Positions 7,481-15,903 of a DNA stretch of 64,000 nucleotides are shown piece by piece (positions within the stretch are counted from its first letter, which is position 1; each line of letters begins with the position of its first letter). The translations under genes were made by a program, and so were the position numbers. The notes under the pieces are model-generated. The model saw only the letters and a program-made list of their open reading frames with translations, was not told where the DNA came from and did no database searches. Source of the DNA: Kumtagia ephedrae (lineage in GTDB: Bacteria; Pseudomonadota; Alphaproteobacteria; Rhizobiales; Rhizobiaceae); assembly GCF_003012745.1 (NCBI RefSeq), contig NZ_PXYK01000027.1:1-64000 (forward strand), read 5' to 3'.

Positions 7481-8806
7481 ATGGCACGTCCCATTCTGAT
7501 GCCGCAGGTCGGGCAGGATCTGACCGAAGGCAAGGTCACGGCGCTGAACGTCAAGGTCGGCGATACGGTAGGGAAAGGCGACATCGTCGCCGAGGTGGAG
7601 TCGGAGAAGGCGGTGTTCGAGGTGGAGGCCTTCGAGACCGGCACGGTGCTGGAGATCCGCTGCGCGGTCGGCGGGATGGCAACCGTGCTGGAACCGCTGA
7701 TCATGGTCGGCGAGGAGGGCGAGACCGTGCCGAGCGTGCCTGCCGCCGGCTTCTCCGGCGAGGACGCCCAGGCGATCGTCGGCAAGGCCGCGGAAAGCGT
7801 CGCCGTCCTGCCCGTCGAGGCCGGCCACCAGGCCGAGGCCTTGCTCAGGACCGGGACGGGCGGCTCCTCGCCGCTCGCCCGCCGCATCGCTGCCGCCGCC
7901 GGGCTCGATCTCGCGGCGATCCAGGGCAGCGGCCCGCGCGGCGCCGTCGTCAAGCGCGACGTCGAAGCCTATCAGCGCAGCGGCAAGGGCGGCCCGACCT
8001 CCGTGGTCGCCTTCAGCGGCGGACCGGCGCGCCCTGCTGCGGGCGGAACACTGCCGCTGCGCACGCTGCAGTCCGGTACCGGCGATCCCGTCGTCTTCAT
8101 CCACGGTTTTGGTGGCGAGCTGTCGGCCTGGCGGCCGCTGCTGGCGCATCTCGGCCTCGCCAATCCGGTGCTTGCCCTCGACCTGCCCGGGCACGGCTCC
8201 GCGGCCGGCGTGACGGCGAGCGATTTCGAGGCGCTGGTCGCCGCGGTCCATGGCGCCCTGGCCGCCGACAAGGTCGAGCGCCTGCACCTGGTCGGCCACT
8301 CGCTGGGTGCCGCGGTCGCCGCAAGCATCGCCGGCGGCGGCGACCTGGACGTGCGCTCGCTGTCGCTGCTTTCGCCGGCCGGGCTCGGCCCGAAGATCAA
8401 CGGCGACTATGTCGCGGGCTTCCTGTCGGCAAGCTCCGAGGCGGCGCTGAGGGTGTGGCTCGAGCTGCTGGTCCACGATCCGGCGACCCTTCCGGGGGTG
8501 CTGGTGCGGGCGACGCTTGCCGGTCGCGACGGCACGGCCATGGTCGACAACCAGGCGAGGCTGGCAAGCGGCGTCTTTGCCGGCAGCACGCAGCTGTTCT
8601 CGGTGCGCGACGCGCTGAAGCGCTTCGGCGGGCCGACCCGCGTCATCGTCGGCACGGAGGACCGGATCATTCCGGCGGCGCAGGCCGAAGGCTTGCCGGC
8701 GCATGTGGCGCTGCACCGGCTGCCGCAGGTCGGCCACCTGCCGCAACTCGAGGCCGCCGCGCTGGTCGGCCGCCTCGTCACCGAAACCGTCCGAAGCGCC
8801 GGCTGA
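7481..8806 (+). CDS. Dihydrolipoyl E2 component, acetoin-dehydrogenase type, with alpha/beta-hydrolase domain
   Basis: A 441-residue protein with three domains. An N-terminal lipoyl domain (1-80) has the lipoylation lysine in VESEKAVFEV (K43). A peripheral-subunit-binding domain follows at about 128-165 (SPLARRIAAAAGLDLAAI, GPRGAVVKRDV). A C-terminal alpha/beta-hydrolase occupies about 190-441, with HGFGG as oxyanion region and nucleophile elbow GHSLG (S274); a C-terminal His is seen in PQVGHLPQ. The usual E2 acyltransferase domain with HxxxDG is absent. This arrangement is known for AcoC of acetoin dehydrogenases. It would carry the acyl group from E1 and release it to CoA or, if the hydrolase acts as such, to water. 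Confidence 0.85.
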   Translation: MARPILMPQVGQDLTEGKVTALNVKVGDTVGKGDIVAEVESEKAVFEVEAFETGTVLEIRCAVGGMATVLEPLIMVGEEGETVPSVPAAGFSGEDAQAIVGKAAESVAVLPVEAGHQAEALLRTGTGGSSPLARRIAAAAGLDLAAIQGSGPRGAVVKRDVEAYQRSGKGGPTSVVAFSGGPARPAAGGTLPLRTLQSGTGDPVVFIHGFGGELSAWRPLLAHLGLANPVLALDLPGHGSAAGVTASDFEALVAAVHGALAADKVERLHLVGHSLGAAVAASIAGGGDLDVRSLSLLSPAGLGPKINGDYVAGFLSASSEAALRVWLELLVHDPATLPGVLVRATLAGRDGTAMVDNQARLASGVFAGSTQLFSVRDALKRFGGPTRVIVGTEDRIIPAAQAEGLPAHVALHRLPQVGHLPQLEAAALVGRLVTETVRSAG

Positions 8807-8917
8807 TCCGGCGCTTCTCCTCCCGGCCCTGCCGCGCGCCGTTCCGGCGCGTGGCGGCGGTCGGTTCCGGATCGCGGTCGTACCCGCCCCGGCTTCAGCG
8901 TCTGAAAGGAAGGCCCG

Positions 8918-10330
8918 ATGTCGGCCTATGACGTCATCATCGTCGGTGCCGGTCCCGGCGGCTATGTCGCCGCCATCCGGGCCGGCCAGCTCGGGCTGCG
9001 CACGGCGATCGTCGAGCGCAGCCATCTCGGCGGCGTCTGCCTGAACTGGGGCTGCATTCCGACCAAGTCGCTGCTGCATTCGGCCGAGCTGCTCGACGGC
9101 CTGCGCCGCGCCTCGACCTTCGGCATCGGCGTGGCCGAGCCTTCGGTCAGCTTGGCGAAGATGGTGGATCGCTCGCGCGCGGTGGCGGCCCAGCTCAATT
9201 CGGGCGTCCAGTTCCTGCTGCGCAAGAACAAGGTCGACACGATATGGGGCGAGGCCGAGATTTCGGAGCCAGGCCTGGTGCGCGTGCGACCCTCTATCGT
9301 CGATGCGCCGAAGGGCGCGCTGCCGCCCGGCGACTACCGCGCGGCGCATGTGATCGTCGCCACCGGCGCGCGCGAGCGCCGCCTGCCGGGCATCGAGCCC
9401 GGTGGCGAGCGCGTGTGGTCCTATCACCATGCCATGACCTTGGCAGTTGTCCCGGCCTCGCTCGTCATCGTCGGCGGCGGCGCCATCGGCGTCGAGTTCG
9501 CCAGCCTCTATGCCACGCTCGGCACGATGGTCACGCTGGTCGAGCGTATGCCCCGCCTGCTGCCGCAGGAGGACGCGGAGATCGCCGAGCTGATGGCGAA
9601 GGCGTTACGCAAGAAGGGCGTCGAGGTGATCTGCGGCGCCGGCGTCTCCAGCCTGATCCCGGCGGCGGACGGCGTCACTGCCGTGATCGCCGACGCGCAG
9701 GGCGAAACCCGCCGGGTCGCGGCGGAGCGGCTGCTGTCGGCCGCCGGCGTCGTCGCCAACATCGACGGCCTCGGGCTGGAGCGGCTTGGCGTCGACGTCA
9801 GAAACGGCGCGATCGCGGTCGACGGCGCCGGGCGCACCAACGTTCCCGGCCTCTACGCCATCGGCGATGTCGCCGGCGCGCCGATGCTCGCCCACAAGGC
9901 CGAGCACGAGGGCATACGCTGCGTCGAGGCGATCGCCGGACGGCCCACCCATGCGGCGGCGGGGCCGGTGCCGTCCTGCGTGTTCTCGCATCCGCAGGTG
10001 GCGTCGGTCGGGCTGACGGAAGAGGCGGCGGCGGCCGCCGGGCTCGCGGTCGATGTCGGGCGTTTCGGTTTCCGCGGCAACGGCAAGGCGGTGACGCTCG
10101 GCGAGACCGACGGGCTGGTGAAGGTGCTTTGCGAGCGCGGCAGCGGGCGCCTGGTCGGCGCCCACATTATCGGTCCGAGCGCCAGCGAACTCGTTCCGGT
10201 GTTCTCGCTGGCGCTGACGCTCGGCGCCACGCGCGACCAGGTGCTGGCGACGGTGTTCCCGCATCCGACCCTGTCGGAGGCGCTGCAGGAGGCCGTGCTG
10301 GCTTCCGACGGCCGCGCCATCCACGCCTAG
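8918..10330 (+). CDS. lpdA: Dihydrolipoyl dehydrogenase (E3)
   Basis: A 470-residue flavoprotein disulfide reductase. The FAD-binding motif GAGPGGYVAAIRAGQLG lies at the N-terminus. The redox disulfide is in GGVCLNWGCIPTK (C41 and C46). The NAD-binding GGGAIGVEFAS is near residue 187, the second FAD motif GLYAIGDVAGAPMLAHKAEHEG near 312, and the C-terminal active-site His-Glu pair in FPHPTLSEAL. It reoxidises the dihydrolipoyl arm of E2 with NAD+. It follows E2 by 111 bases, with AAAGGAAGG before the start. A dedicated E3 copy completes a self-sufficient complex in this locus. Confidence 0.92.
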   Translation: MSAYDVIIVGAGPGGYVAAIRAGQLGLRTAIVERSHLGGVCLNWGCIPTKSLLHSAELLDGLRRASTFGIGVAEPSVSLAKMVDRSRAVAAQLNSGVQFLLRKNKVDTIWGEAEISEPGLVRVRPSIVDAPKGALPPGDYRAAHVIVATGARERRLPGIEPGGERVWSYHHAMTLAVVPASLVIVGGGAIGVEFASLYATLGTMVTLVERMPRLLPQEDAEIAELMAKALRKKGVEVICGAGVSSLIPAADGVTAVIADAQGETRRVAAERLLSAAGVVANIDGLGLERLGVDVRNGAIAVDGAGRTNVPGLYAIGDVAGAPMLAHKAEHEGIRCVEAIAGRPTHAAAGPVPSCVFSHPQVASVGLTEEAAAAAGLAVDVGRFGFRGNGKAVTLGETDGLVKVLCERGSGRLVGAHIIGPSASELVPVFSLALTLGATRDQVLATVFPHPTLSEALQEAVLASDGRAIHA

Positions 10331-10528
10331 CGGGATGTTATCGAAATGAATCGGAATCCGGTTCCATCTATCTGTTTTTGCAGCATGATCCTTGTTCGAA
10401 ACGCCTTCGATTGCTCAGGCTCATGCCCTGATGCTGGATGAAATGTGGATGAAGCCGATCATCCGACTCCAATTCTTCGTCTTTTCCGCATAGTTCCGGA
10501 AAGACTTCGGGATCACGCATCAGAGGAC

Positions 10529-11242
10529 ATGGCCGCGATGGACATCGGGACGACAACGGGTGCCAGGGGAACGATCATCTTCGATCTCGACGGGACGCTG
10601 GTCGACAGCGTGCCGGACCTCGCCGGCGCGCTCGACAGCCTGATGGCGGAAAAGGGCCTCGAGGCGATCGGCATCCCGGCGGCACGCAAGCTGATCGGCC
10701 ATGGCATACCCAATCTGGTGCGCAGCGCGCTGACGCTGCGCGGTGTCGTCTGGCGGGACGAGCAGGGCGCCGCCGACGTGAAGCGTTTCACCGAGATCTA
10801 TGCGACGCGCCTGTCCCGCGAGACGCGTCCCTATCCGGACGTCGAACGCGTGCTCGCCATGCTTGCGGCGGAAGGCTGGCGGCTGGCGGTCTGCACCAAC
10901 AAGATGGAGCGCTTCGCCCGCGCCATCGTCGACGATCTCGGCCTCGGCCGCTATTTCGCCGTCGTCGCCGGACCGGACACTTTCGGCGTCGGCAAGCCGG
11001 ACCCGCGCCACCTCACCGAGACGGCACGCGCAACCGGCGGTGGCGCGCCGGTCGTCTTCGTCGGCGATTCCGAGGTGGACATCGCCACCGCCAAGGCGGC
11101 GGGCGTCCCGGTGATTGCGCTGAGCTACGGATACTCCAAGGTTCCGCTCACCAGCCTGGAGCCGGACGCGCTGATCGACGGTTTTGACGAGCTGCCGGCG
11201 GCGCTGGATGCAATCCTCGTCGCCTCCTGGAAGGCGGCGTGA
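10529..11242 (+). CDS. HAD-superfamily phosphatase, phosphoglycolate phosphatase-like
   Basis: A 237-residue HAD hydrolase with motif I FDLDGTLVDS, motif II around VCTNKMERFA, lysine motif GVGKPDPRHLTE and motif IV FVGDSEVDIATAKAAGV. This is the pattern of Gph-type phosphoglycolate phosphatases. The ATG at 10529 follows AGAGGAC; a second ATG nine bases on is also possible, while an upstream ATG at 10445 has no good ribosome-binding site. Two different HAD phosphatases in one locus point to dephosphorylation of two sugar or C2 phosphates, for instance phosphoglycolate formed as a side product. The 200 bases before it hold only low-complexity spacer resembling dispersed rhizobial sequences. Confidence 0.85.
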   Translation: MAAMDIGTTTGARGTIIFDLDGTLVDSVPDLAGALDSLMAEKGLEAIGIPAARKLIGHGIPNLVRSALTLRGVVWRDEQGAADVKRFTEIYATRLSRETRPYPDVERVLAMLAAEGWRLAVCTNKMERFARAIVDDLGLGRYFAVVAGPDTFGVGKPDPRHLTETARATGGGAPVVFVGDSEVDIATAKAAGVPVIALSYGYSKVPLTSLEPDALIDGFDELPAALDAILVASWKAA

Positions 11243-11312
11243 CGAAAGGGAACGATCGCGGACGCGCAAGCCCGCCGGGGCAGCGCGCGCCGCGCATCAG
11301 GAGAGGAAGACC

Positions 11313-12239
11313 ATGGCGCTGAGGCTGTCGCTGAATACCAATCCGCTGGTCAACCGGTTCGCCGATGTCGACGACCTCGTCGATACGCTGGCCGAGCGCA
11401 TCCGCATCGGCTACGTCCAGCTGACGCCGGAGTTCATCAACCCGTCCTGGCCGGCCTCGGTCATCACCAAGCGGCTGCGCCAGTTCCGCAAGGCGATCGA
11501 CCGGACCGGGATCAGGATCACCTCGGTGATGACCAGCACCTATGGCCGCCTGAACCATTTCGGCCATTCCGACGCTGACGTGCGCAAATATTATGTCGAG
11601 TGGTTCCGCACCCTGGCTGACATCGCCGGCGAACTGGGCGCCGACGGCATGGGCTCGCAATTCGCCGTGTTCACGCAGAAGGACTACGACGATCCGCGGC
11701 GCCGCGAGGCGCTGATCGAGACGGTGATCGACTGCTGGCGCGATGTCGCCGAGCAGGGCAGGGCGGCCGGCCTCTCCTATCTCTTCTGGGAGCCGATGTC
11801 GGTCGGCCGCGAGTTCGGCCACACCATCGCCGAGTGCCGCGCCTTCGACCGGCGGCTGGCGGCGGCCGGCCTCGCCATTCCCTTCCGCATGATCGTCGAC
11901 ATCGACCACGGCGACGTCACCTCGTCCAATCCGGACGATACCGATCCTTATGCCTGGGCCGCGGCTTTCCCGCGGGAGTCGCCCATCATCCATGTCAAGC
12001 AGTCGTCGATGAACAAGGGTGGCCACTGGCCCTTCACCGCCCAGCACAACAAGGACGGCCGCATCCAGCCGGAGAAGCTGATCCGGACGGTGAAGGAAGC
12101 CGGCGGCACCGACAACGAGATCTGCATGGAGCTCTCCTTCCGCGAGCGCGAGCCGACCGACAGCAACGTCGTCGAGATGATCCGTGAATCGGTCGCCTAT
12201 TGGGAGCCGCACATCGATACCGGCTTCAACGGCCGCTGA
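11313..12239 (+). CDS. eryC: EryC-like D-erythrulose 1-phosphate 3-epimerase (sugar phosphate isomerase/epimerase)
   Basis: A 308-residue TIM-barrel protein that I recognise as the EryC family of Brucella and rhizobia. The opening LSLNTNPLVNRFADVDDL, then YGRLNHFGHSD, FWEPMSVGREFG, VDIDHGDVTSSNPDD and the C-terminal ICMELSFREREP carry the conserved metal-ligand Glu/Asp/His residues. In Brucella erythritol catabolism EryC interconverts L- and D-erythrulose 1-phosphate. The next gene is the partner isomerase EryH, as in the erythritol locus, but no erythritol kinase or dehydrogenase (EryA/EryB) lies within the window. The same chemistry on another tetrulose or pentulose phosphate is possible. 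Confidence 0.8.
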   Translation: MALRLSLNTNPLVNRFADVDDLVDTLAERIRIGYVQLTPEFINPSWPASVITKRLRQFRKAIDRTGIRITSVMTSTYGRLNHFGHSDADVRKYYVEWFRTLADIAGELGADGMGSQFAVFTQKDYDDPRRREALIETVIDCWRDVAEQGRAAGLSYLFWEPMSVGREFGHTIAECRAFDRRLAAAGLAIPFRMIVDIDHGDVTSSNPDDTDPYAWAAAFPRESPIIHVKQSSMNKGGHWPFTAQHNKDGRIQPEKLIRTVKEAGGTDNEICMELSFREREPTDSNVVEMIRESVAYWEPHIDTGFNGR

Positions 12240-12313
12240 GCTATTTCGCGCCGGTCGAGGCCGGCAAGACGCAAAGACGACGCGGCGTGGCCGCGCAGGA
12301 GGGAAGAGCGGGC

Positions 12314-13078
12314 ATGACGAAGACGTTCTGGGTCGGCACGAGCTGGAAGATGAACAAGACGCTGGCCGAGGCGATGACCTTCGCCGAGCGGCTCGCCGCC
12401 GCCGATGACCGCCGGCACCCGCGCGTCCAGCGTTTCGTCATCCCGCCCTTCACGGCGGTCAGGCAGGTGAAGGAGCGGCTGTCGGCCACCAGCGTCAAGG
12501 TCGGCGCGCAGAACATGCACTGGGAGGACGGCGGCGCCTGGACGGGCGAGATTTCGCCGGTGATGCTGAAGGACTGCGGCCTCGACCTGGTGGAGATCGG
12601 GCACAGCGAGCGGCGCGAGTTCTTCAACGAGACCGACGAGGCGGTCGGGCGCAAGACGGCGGCCGCCGTCCGCCACGGCCTCGTCCCGCTCGTCTGCATC
12701 GGCGAGACGCTTGCCGAGCGCGAGGCGGGCCGCGCCGACGAGGTGCTGAAGCGGCAGGTGGAGGCGGCGCTGGCGCCGCTGGAAGGCGAGCAGAAGCAGG
12801 CTCCCGTCCTGCTCGCCTACGAACCCGTCTGGGCCATCGGCGTCAACGGCATCCCGGCGACCATGGACTACGCCAACGCACGCCACGAGAAGATCGCGGC
12901 GGTCGCCAGGGCCGCGCTCGGGGTCGCCGTGCCGATCCTCTACGGCGGCAGCGTCAACCCGGACAACTGCGCCGAGCTGATCGGCCAGCCGGCGATCGAC
13001 GGGCTGTTCATCGGCCGCAGCGCGTGGACCGCCGAGGGTTATCTGGACATTCTCGACCGGACGGCGCGGGCGATCTGA
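12314..13078 (+). CDS. eryH: EryH/LerI-like L-erythrulose 1-phosphate isomerase (triose-phosphate-isomerase family)
   Basis: A 254-residue triose-phosphate isomerase homologue. The catalytic lysine is in GTSWKMNKT, the catalytic histidine in EIGHSERREF, the catalytic glutamate in AYEPVWAIG and the phosphate loop in LYGGSVNPDNC. The opening FWVGTSWKMNKTLAEA is characteristic of the secondary TpiA copies (EryH/TpiB) of erythritol loci rather than of housekeeping TpiA. EryH/LerI converts L-erythrulose 1-phosphate to D-erythrulose 4-phosphate. The start ATG at 12314 has AGGAGGGAAGAG upstream. The third isomerase of the pathway (an RpiB-type EryI) is not in the window. Confidence 0.8.
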   Translation: MTKTFWVGTSWKMNKTLAEAMTFAERLAAADDRRHPRVQRFVIPPFTAVRQVKERLSATSVKVGAQNMHWEDGGAWTGEISPVMLKDCGLDLVEIGHSERREFFNETDEAVGRKTAAAVRHGLVPLVCIGETLAEREAGRADEVLKRQVEAALAPLEGEQKQAPVLLAYEPVWAIGVNGIPATMDYANARHEKIAAVARAALGVAVPILYGGSVNPDNCAELIGQPAIDGLFIGRSAWTAEGYLDILDRTARAI

Positions 13079-13156
13079 GCCGCATCGTAGGATCACAGCG
13101 CGCCGGACCCGCCGGACGCAGCAAGATCGGACTGCCGATGTTGTAGCGCCGATTAC

Positions 13157-13175
13157 GCGAGGCCGGAGACCTCGC
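13157..13175. terminator. Hairpin between convergent eryH and GntR genes
   Basis: A GCGAGG/CCTCGC stem with a 7-base loop lies between the two converging stop codons. It has no T-run, so the call is weak. Confidence 0.3.
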
Positions 13176-13186
13176 CGTGATCCAGC

Positions 13187-13879
13187 CTACTCGGCCGCCT
13201 CGCGGACCGGGATCAGGCGGCGTTCCACCTGCTGGAGATGCAGCCGCATGGCCGCCGCGGCGCCGGCGAGGTCGCGCTCGGCGATTGCGTCGACGATCTT
13301 CTCATGATCGGCGAAGCTGTGATGGTCGGCCGGAGGACGCGCGCCGTCCGCCCGCAGGCGGCCCCAGACCACGGTGCGGCGCACGGCGTTGAGCACGTCG
13401 AACAGGCCGAGCAGCACCGTGTTGCCGCTCGCCTGGGCGATCTGGCGGTGCAGCAGGTTGTCGATGTTCTCGTATTGCCGCCACGTCGCGGCCTCGCGCG
13501 TCTGGGCGAGCGACTGGCGCATCGCCGCGATGTCATCCAGCGTGGCGTGCAGGGCCGCCTCGCGCGCGATCTCGGATTCGACGATCAGCCGCGCCCGCAT
13601 CACGTCCCTCGGATTGGTGCGCTGGGCGATGTCGGAGATGCCGATCGTCTCCTCGACCGGGCCGCTGCCGACGAAGGTGCCCTTGCCGACATGGCGCCAG
13701 ATGCGGCCGTCCTTCTCCAGCACCGCAAGCGCCTTGCGCAGGTCGCCGCGCGACACGCCCAGCGTCTCGCACAGTTCGCGCTCCGGCGGCAGCCGCGTCT
13801 CGCCGGCGGGCTCCATCTGCGCGAGATAGGCCTGCAGCTGCACCAGGGCAGCGTGGCCGCCGTTTCCAATCGTCTCCAT
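13187..13879 (-). CDS. FadR-subfamily GntR transcriptional regulator
   Basis: A winged helix-turn-helix (TRLPPERELCETLGVSRGDLR, about residues 27-48) is followed by an FCD all-helical effector domain with the metal-binding Asp/His pattern (ARLIVESEIAREAALHA, DNLLHRQIAQASGN, DHHSFADHEKIVDAI). I place the start at the ATG at 13879 (METIGNGGHAALVQL), giving 230 residues. An in-frame ATG 60 bases further out would put the palindromic ATTGGT-TTG-ACCAAT site inside the coding region. It is divergent from a NitT/TauT-type transporter operon whose promoter carries the same TTGGT/ACCAA motif, so it probably represses that operon and itself. Effectors of FCD proteins are usually carboxylic acids. Confidence 0.88.
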   Translation of the reverse strand: METIGNGGHAALVQLQAYLAQMEPAGETRLPPERELCETLGVSRGDLRKALAVLEKDGRIWRHVGKGTFVGSGPVEETIGISDIAQRTNPRDVMRARLIVESEIAREAALHATLDDIAAMRQSLAQTREAATWRQYENIDNLLHRQIAQASGNTVLLGLFDVLNAVRRTVVWGRLRADGARPPADHHSFADHEKIVDAIAERDLAGAAAAMRLHLQQVERRLIPVREAAE

Positions 13880-13892
13880 TGGTTTGACCAAT
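13878..13892. promoter_or_regulatory. Candidate GntR operator at the regulator start
   Basis: ATTGGTTTGACCAAT is a perfect palindrome with a 3-base centre, matching the TTGGT-N-ACCAA style of FadR-type operators. It overlaps the proposed start codon of the GntR gene, so it could block that gene's expression. Confidence 0.5.
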
Positions 13893-14036
13893 CCCGATGA
13901 TCTCGTCGCGGTGTTAGATCGAATGGCAGATTCCGTCAATGTTCCAAGCGCCTGGCCTCTCCATGGTGAGCCCTTCCCGCTTTCGTGACAAGCATCTCTT
14001 GACCAATCCGCGCTTGGTGTTTAACCATTAGAAAAA

Positions 14037-14053
14037 TTGGTTACAAAAACCAA
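14037..14053. promoter_or_regulatory. Candidate GntR operator before the transporter operon
   Basis: TTGGTTACAAAAACCAA is an inverted repeat with TTGGTT and AACCAA-like arms, 14 bases before the binding-protein ATG. A further half-site, TTGACCAA, lies at about 14000. Together with 13878-13892 these suggest one regulator for both divergent units. Confidence 0.45.
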
Positions 14054-14067
14054 CGGGAGGAACAGCC

Positions 14068-15063
14068 GTGACCAGCCTTTGCAGACGTGTCCTGTTAGCG
14101 GGTGCCTTCGCCCTGGGGCTCGCCGGCGCCATGCCGGTGGGAGCCGCCAGCGCCGGCGACATGCGCATCGCCTTTGGCGACCTGCCCGGCATCGAATCGA
14201 TCCAGACGCTTGCCGCCATCGAGCGCGCCAGGGAGCGCGGGGTGAACGTCGAGCTGATCATCCTCAACGACGAGGATCTGGCCGCCCAGGCGATCGTCTC
14301 GGGCCAGGCCGATGTTGGCATCGGCGCGCCCTACACGCTCATCCAGAAGGCCGGCGTGCCGATCCGCCTGTTCGCGCAGATATCGACGCTGCGCTTCTTT
14401 CCCGTCGTCAACGGCGAGCACTACAAGGAGTGGAAGGATCTCGACGGGCAGGAGGTCGCCGTCCAGGCCCGCGGCTCCGGCACCGAGGCGGTCATGCTGC
14501 TGATGGCCAAGAACCACGGCATCACGCTCGGCAAGGTCAGCTACGTGCCGGGCTCGGAAGTGCGCCGCAACGCGCTCATCCAGGGCACGATCAAGGCCTC
14601 GATCGTCGACGCGGCCAACCGGCGCGCGCTCGAAGCCGAGGCGCCGGGCCGCTTCATCGTGCTGCCGGTCGACGACCTGAAGGCGACCGACGAGGGCCTG
14701 TTCGCCACGGCCGACTACCTGAAGAACAACGCGGCCGACATCGACATCCTGGTCGAGGAGCTGATGAAGACGGCGCGCGAGATCGCCGCGAACCCGGCCG
14801 TCGCCGTCGAGTTTCGCAACAAGTACAAGCTGCTGCCGGACCTGGGGGCGGAGGCCGACACCGAGATCTCCGAATATTACAAGGAGAGCGCCGACGCCGG
14901 CAGCCTGGTGCTGAACGGCGGCGGCGCCGAGGCGGCCAAGGACGATTTCGCCTTCTTCAGCCTGTCCGGGCAGATCGATGGCGATCCGGCGACCCTCAAG
15001 GTCGAGGAGTTCTGGGACGTGGCGGCGATCGATCGCGCCGCCGGCAAGCTCGGCGCGAAGTAG
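14068..15063 (+). CDS. NitT/TauT-type ABC transporter substrate-binding protein
   Basis: A 331-residue periplasmic protein with an N-terminal signal peptide (about residues 1-29, hydrophobic LLAGAFALGLAGAM, cleavage after ASA). The mature part has the NMT1/SsuA-like pattern: AIVSGQADVGIGAPYTLIQKAG near residue 75 and the later KVSYVPGSE and AADYLKNN segments. It delivers a small organic substrate to the permeases encoded downstream. It is the first gene of a GntR-controlled five-gene unit that ends with an FAH-family hydrolase, which suggests an organic acid or aromatic-derived substrate rather than taurine or nitrate. Confidence 0.88.
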   Translation: MTSLCRRVLLAGAFALGLAGAMPVGAASAGDMRIAFGDLPGIESIQTLAAIERARERGVNVELIILNDEDLAAQAIVSGQADVGIGAPYTLIQKAGVPIRLFAQISTLRFFPVVNGEHYKEWKDLDGQEVAVQARGSGTEAVMLLMAKNHGITLGKVSYVPGSEVRRNALIQGTIKASIVDAANRRALEAEAPGRFIVLPVDDLKATDEGLFATADYLKNNAADIDILVEELMKTAREIAANPAVAVEFRNKYKLLPDLGAEADTEISEYYKESADAGSLVLNGGGAEAAKDDFAFFSLSGQIDGDPATLKVEEFWDVAAIDRAAGKLGAK

Positions 15064-15071
15064 GCGCTGGG

Positions 15072-15902
15072 ATGGCGATCGGCATCAGGACAGGGGAGGA
15101 GGGGTCGGCCGGCCTCGCCTCCGCTCCGGCCCGCAGCGAGGCCGGAGGGTGGCGGGACCGGCCGATACTCCTCAGGATCATCTCGATCGTGCTGTTCGCG
15201 ATGGTCTGGGAAATCGCCGGCCGGATACCGGTGAGCTTTGCGTTTCCGACCTTCCTCGACACGCTTGCCGCCTTCTTCGGCCTGATCGCCGACGGCAGCC
15301 TGCCGATGGCCTATCTATCGACGCTGCAGCCGCTGCTGCTCGGGGTGGTGCTGTCGGCCTTCCTCGGCGTCGGCCTCGGCACGATCTGCGGGCTGTGGCG
15401 CCCCGGCGAGTGGCTTGTGATCCCGATCTTCATCGTGCTGCAGGCGGCGCCGGTCGCGGCGTTCATCCCGATGGTCACCTTCGTCTACGGCATCGGCATG
15501 ACGGCAAAGACGCTCGCGGTGATGATCCTCGCCTTGCCGGTGATCGTGCTCAACACCTACAAGGCGGTGCGCAACGTCAACGAATCCCTGCTGGTGATGT
15601 GCCGCTCGTTCCTTGGCACGCGATGGCAGGTGGTCGAAAAGATCATCCTGCCGGACGCCAGCCCGGTCATCTTCGCCGGACTGCGCCTCGGCGTGGCGGC
15701 GGGTTTCGTCGGCGTCGTGCTGGCGGAACTGCTGATCACGCCGACGGGCATAGGCGACCTCATCACCTTCCACCGCTCGCGCGCCGACTATGCCGAGATG
15801 TACGCAACCATCGCCTCGATCATCGCGCTCTCGACCCTGACGCTCGTCGCGCTGCAGTGGGTCGAGGTGCGTGTCTTCAGGCCGGAAAAGAGAGGAGCCT
15901 GA
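15072..15902 (+). CDS. ABC transporter permease, NitT/TauT type (1)
   Basis: A 276-residue inner-membrane protein with about six hydrophobic segments. The coupling-helix (EAA) loop is seen in NVNESLLVMCRSFLGTRWQVVEKIILPDASPVIFAG as the conserved Gly/Leu/Pro pattern. The first 30 residues are polar and cytoplasmic. It starts nine bases after the binding-protein stop and ends one base before the ATPase start. It would pair with the second permease (16714-17469) as a heterodimer, since both are of the same family. Confidence 0.88.
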   Translation: MAIGIRTGEEGSAGLASAPARSEAGGWRDRPILLRIISIVLFAMVWEIAGRIPVSFAFPTFLDTLAAFFGLIADGSLPMAYLSTLQPLLLGVVLSAFLGVGLGTICGLWRPGEWLVIPIFIVLQAAPVAAFIPMVTFVYGIGMTAKTLAVMILALPVIVLNTYKAVRNVNESLLVMCRSFLGTRWQVVEKIILPDASPVIFAGLRLGVAAGFVGVVLAELLITPTGIGDLITFHRSRADYAEMYATIASIIALSTLTLVALQWVEVRVFRPEKRGA

Positions 15903-15903
15903 G

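Noticed and set aside
5758-9430. Long minus-strand frames under the transaldolase, E2 and E3 genes
   Set aside because: Sequences are Arg/Ala/His-rich shadows. The plus-strand proteins show full catalytic motifs.
10331-10528. A possible small gene or RNA between E3 and the HAD phosphatase
   Set aside because: No ORF with start context and no convincing structured RNA; it resembles dispersed intergenic sequence of rhizobia.
13880-13939. An N-terminal extension of the GntR regulator
   Set aside because: It would place a perfect operator palindrome inside the coding sequence and adds residues not typical of the family.
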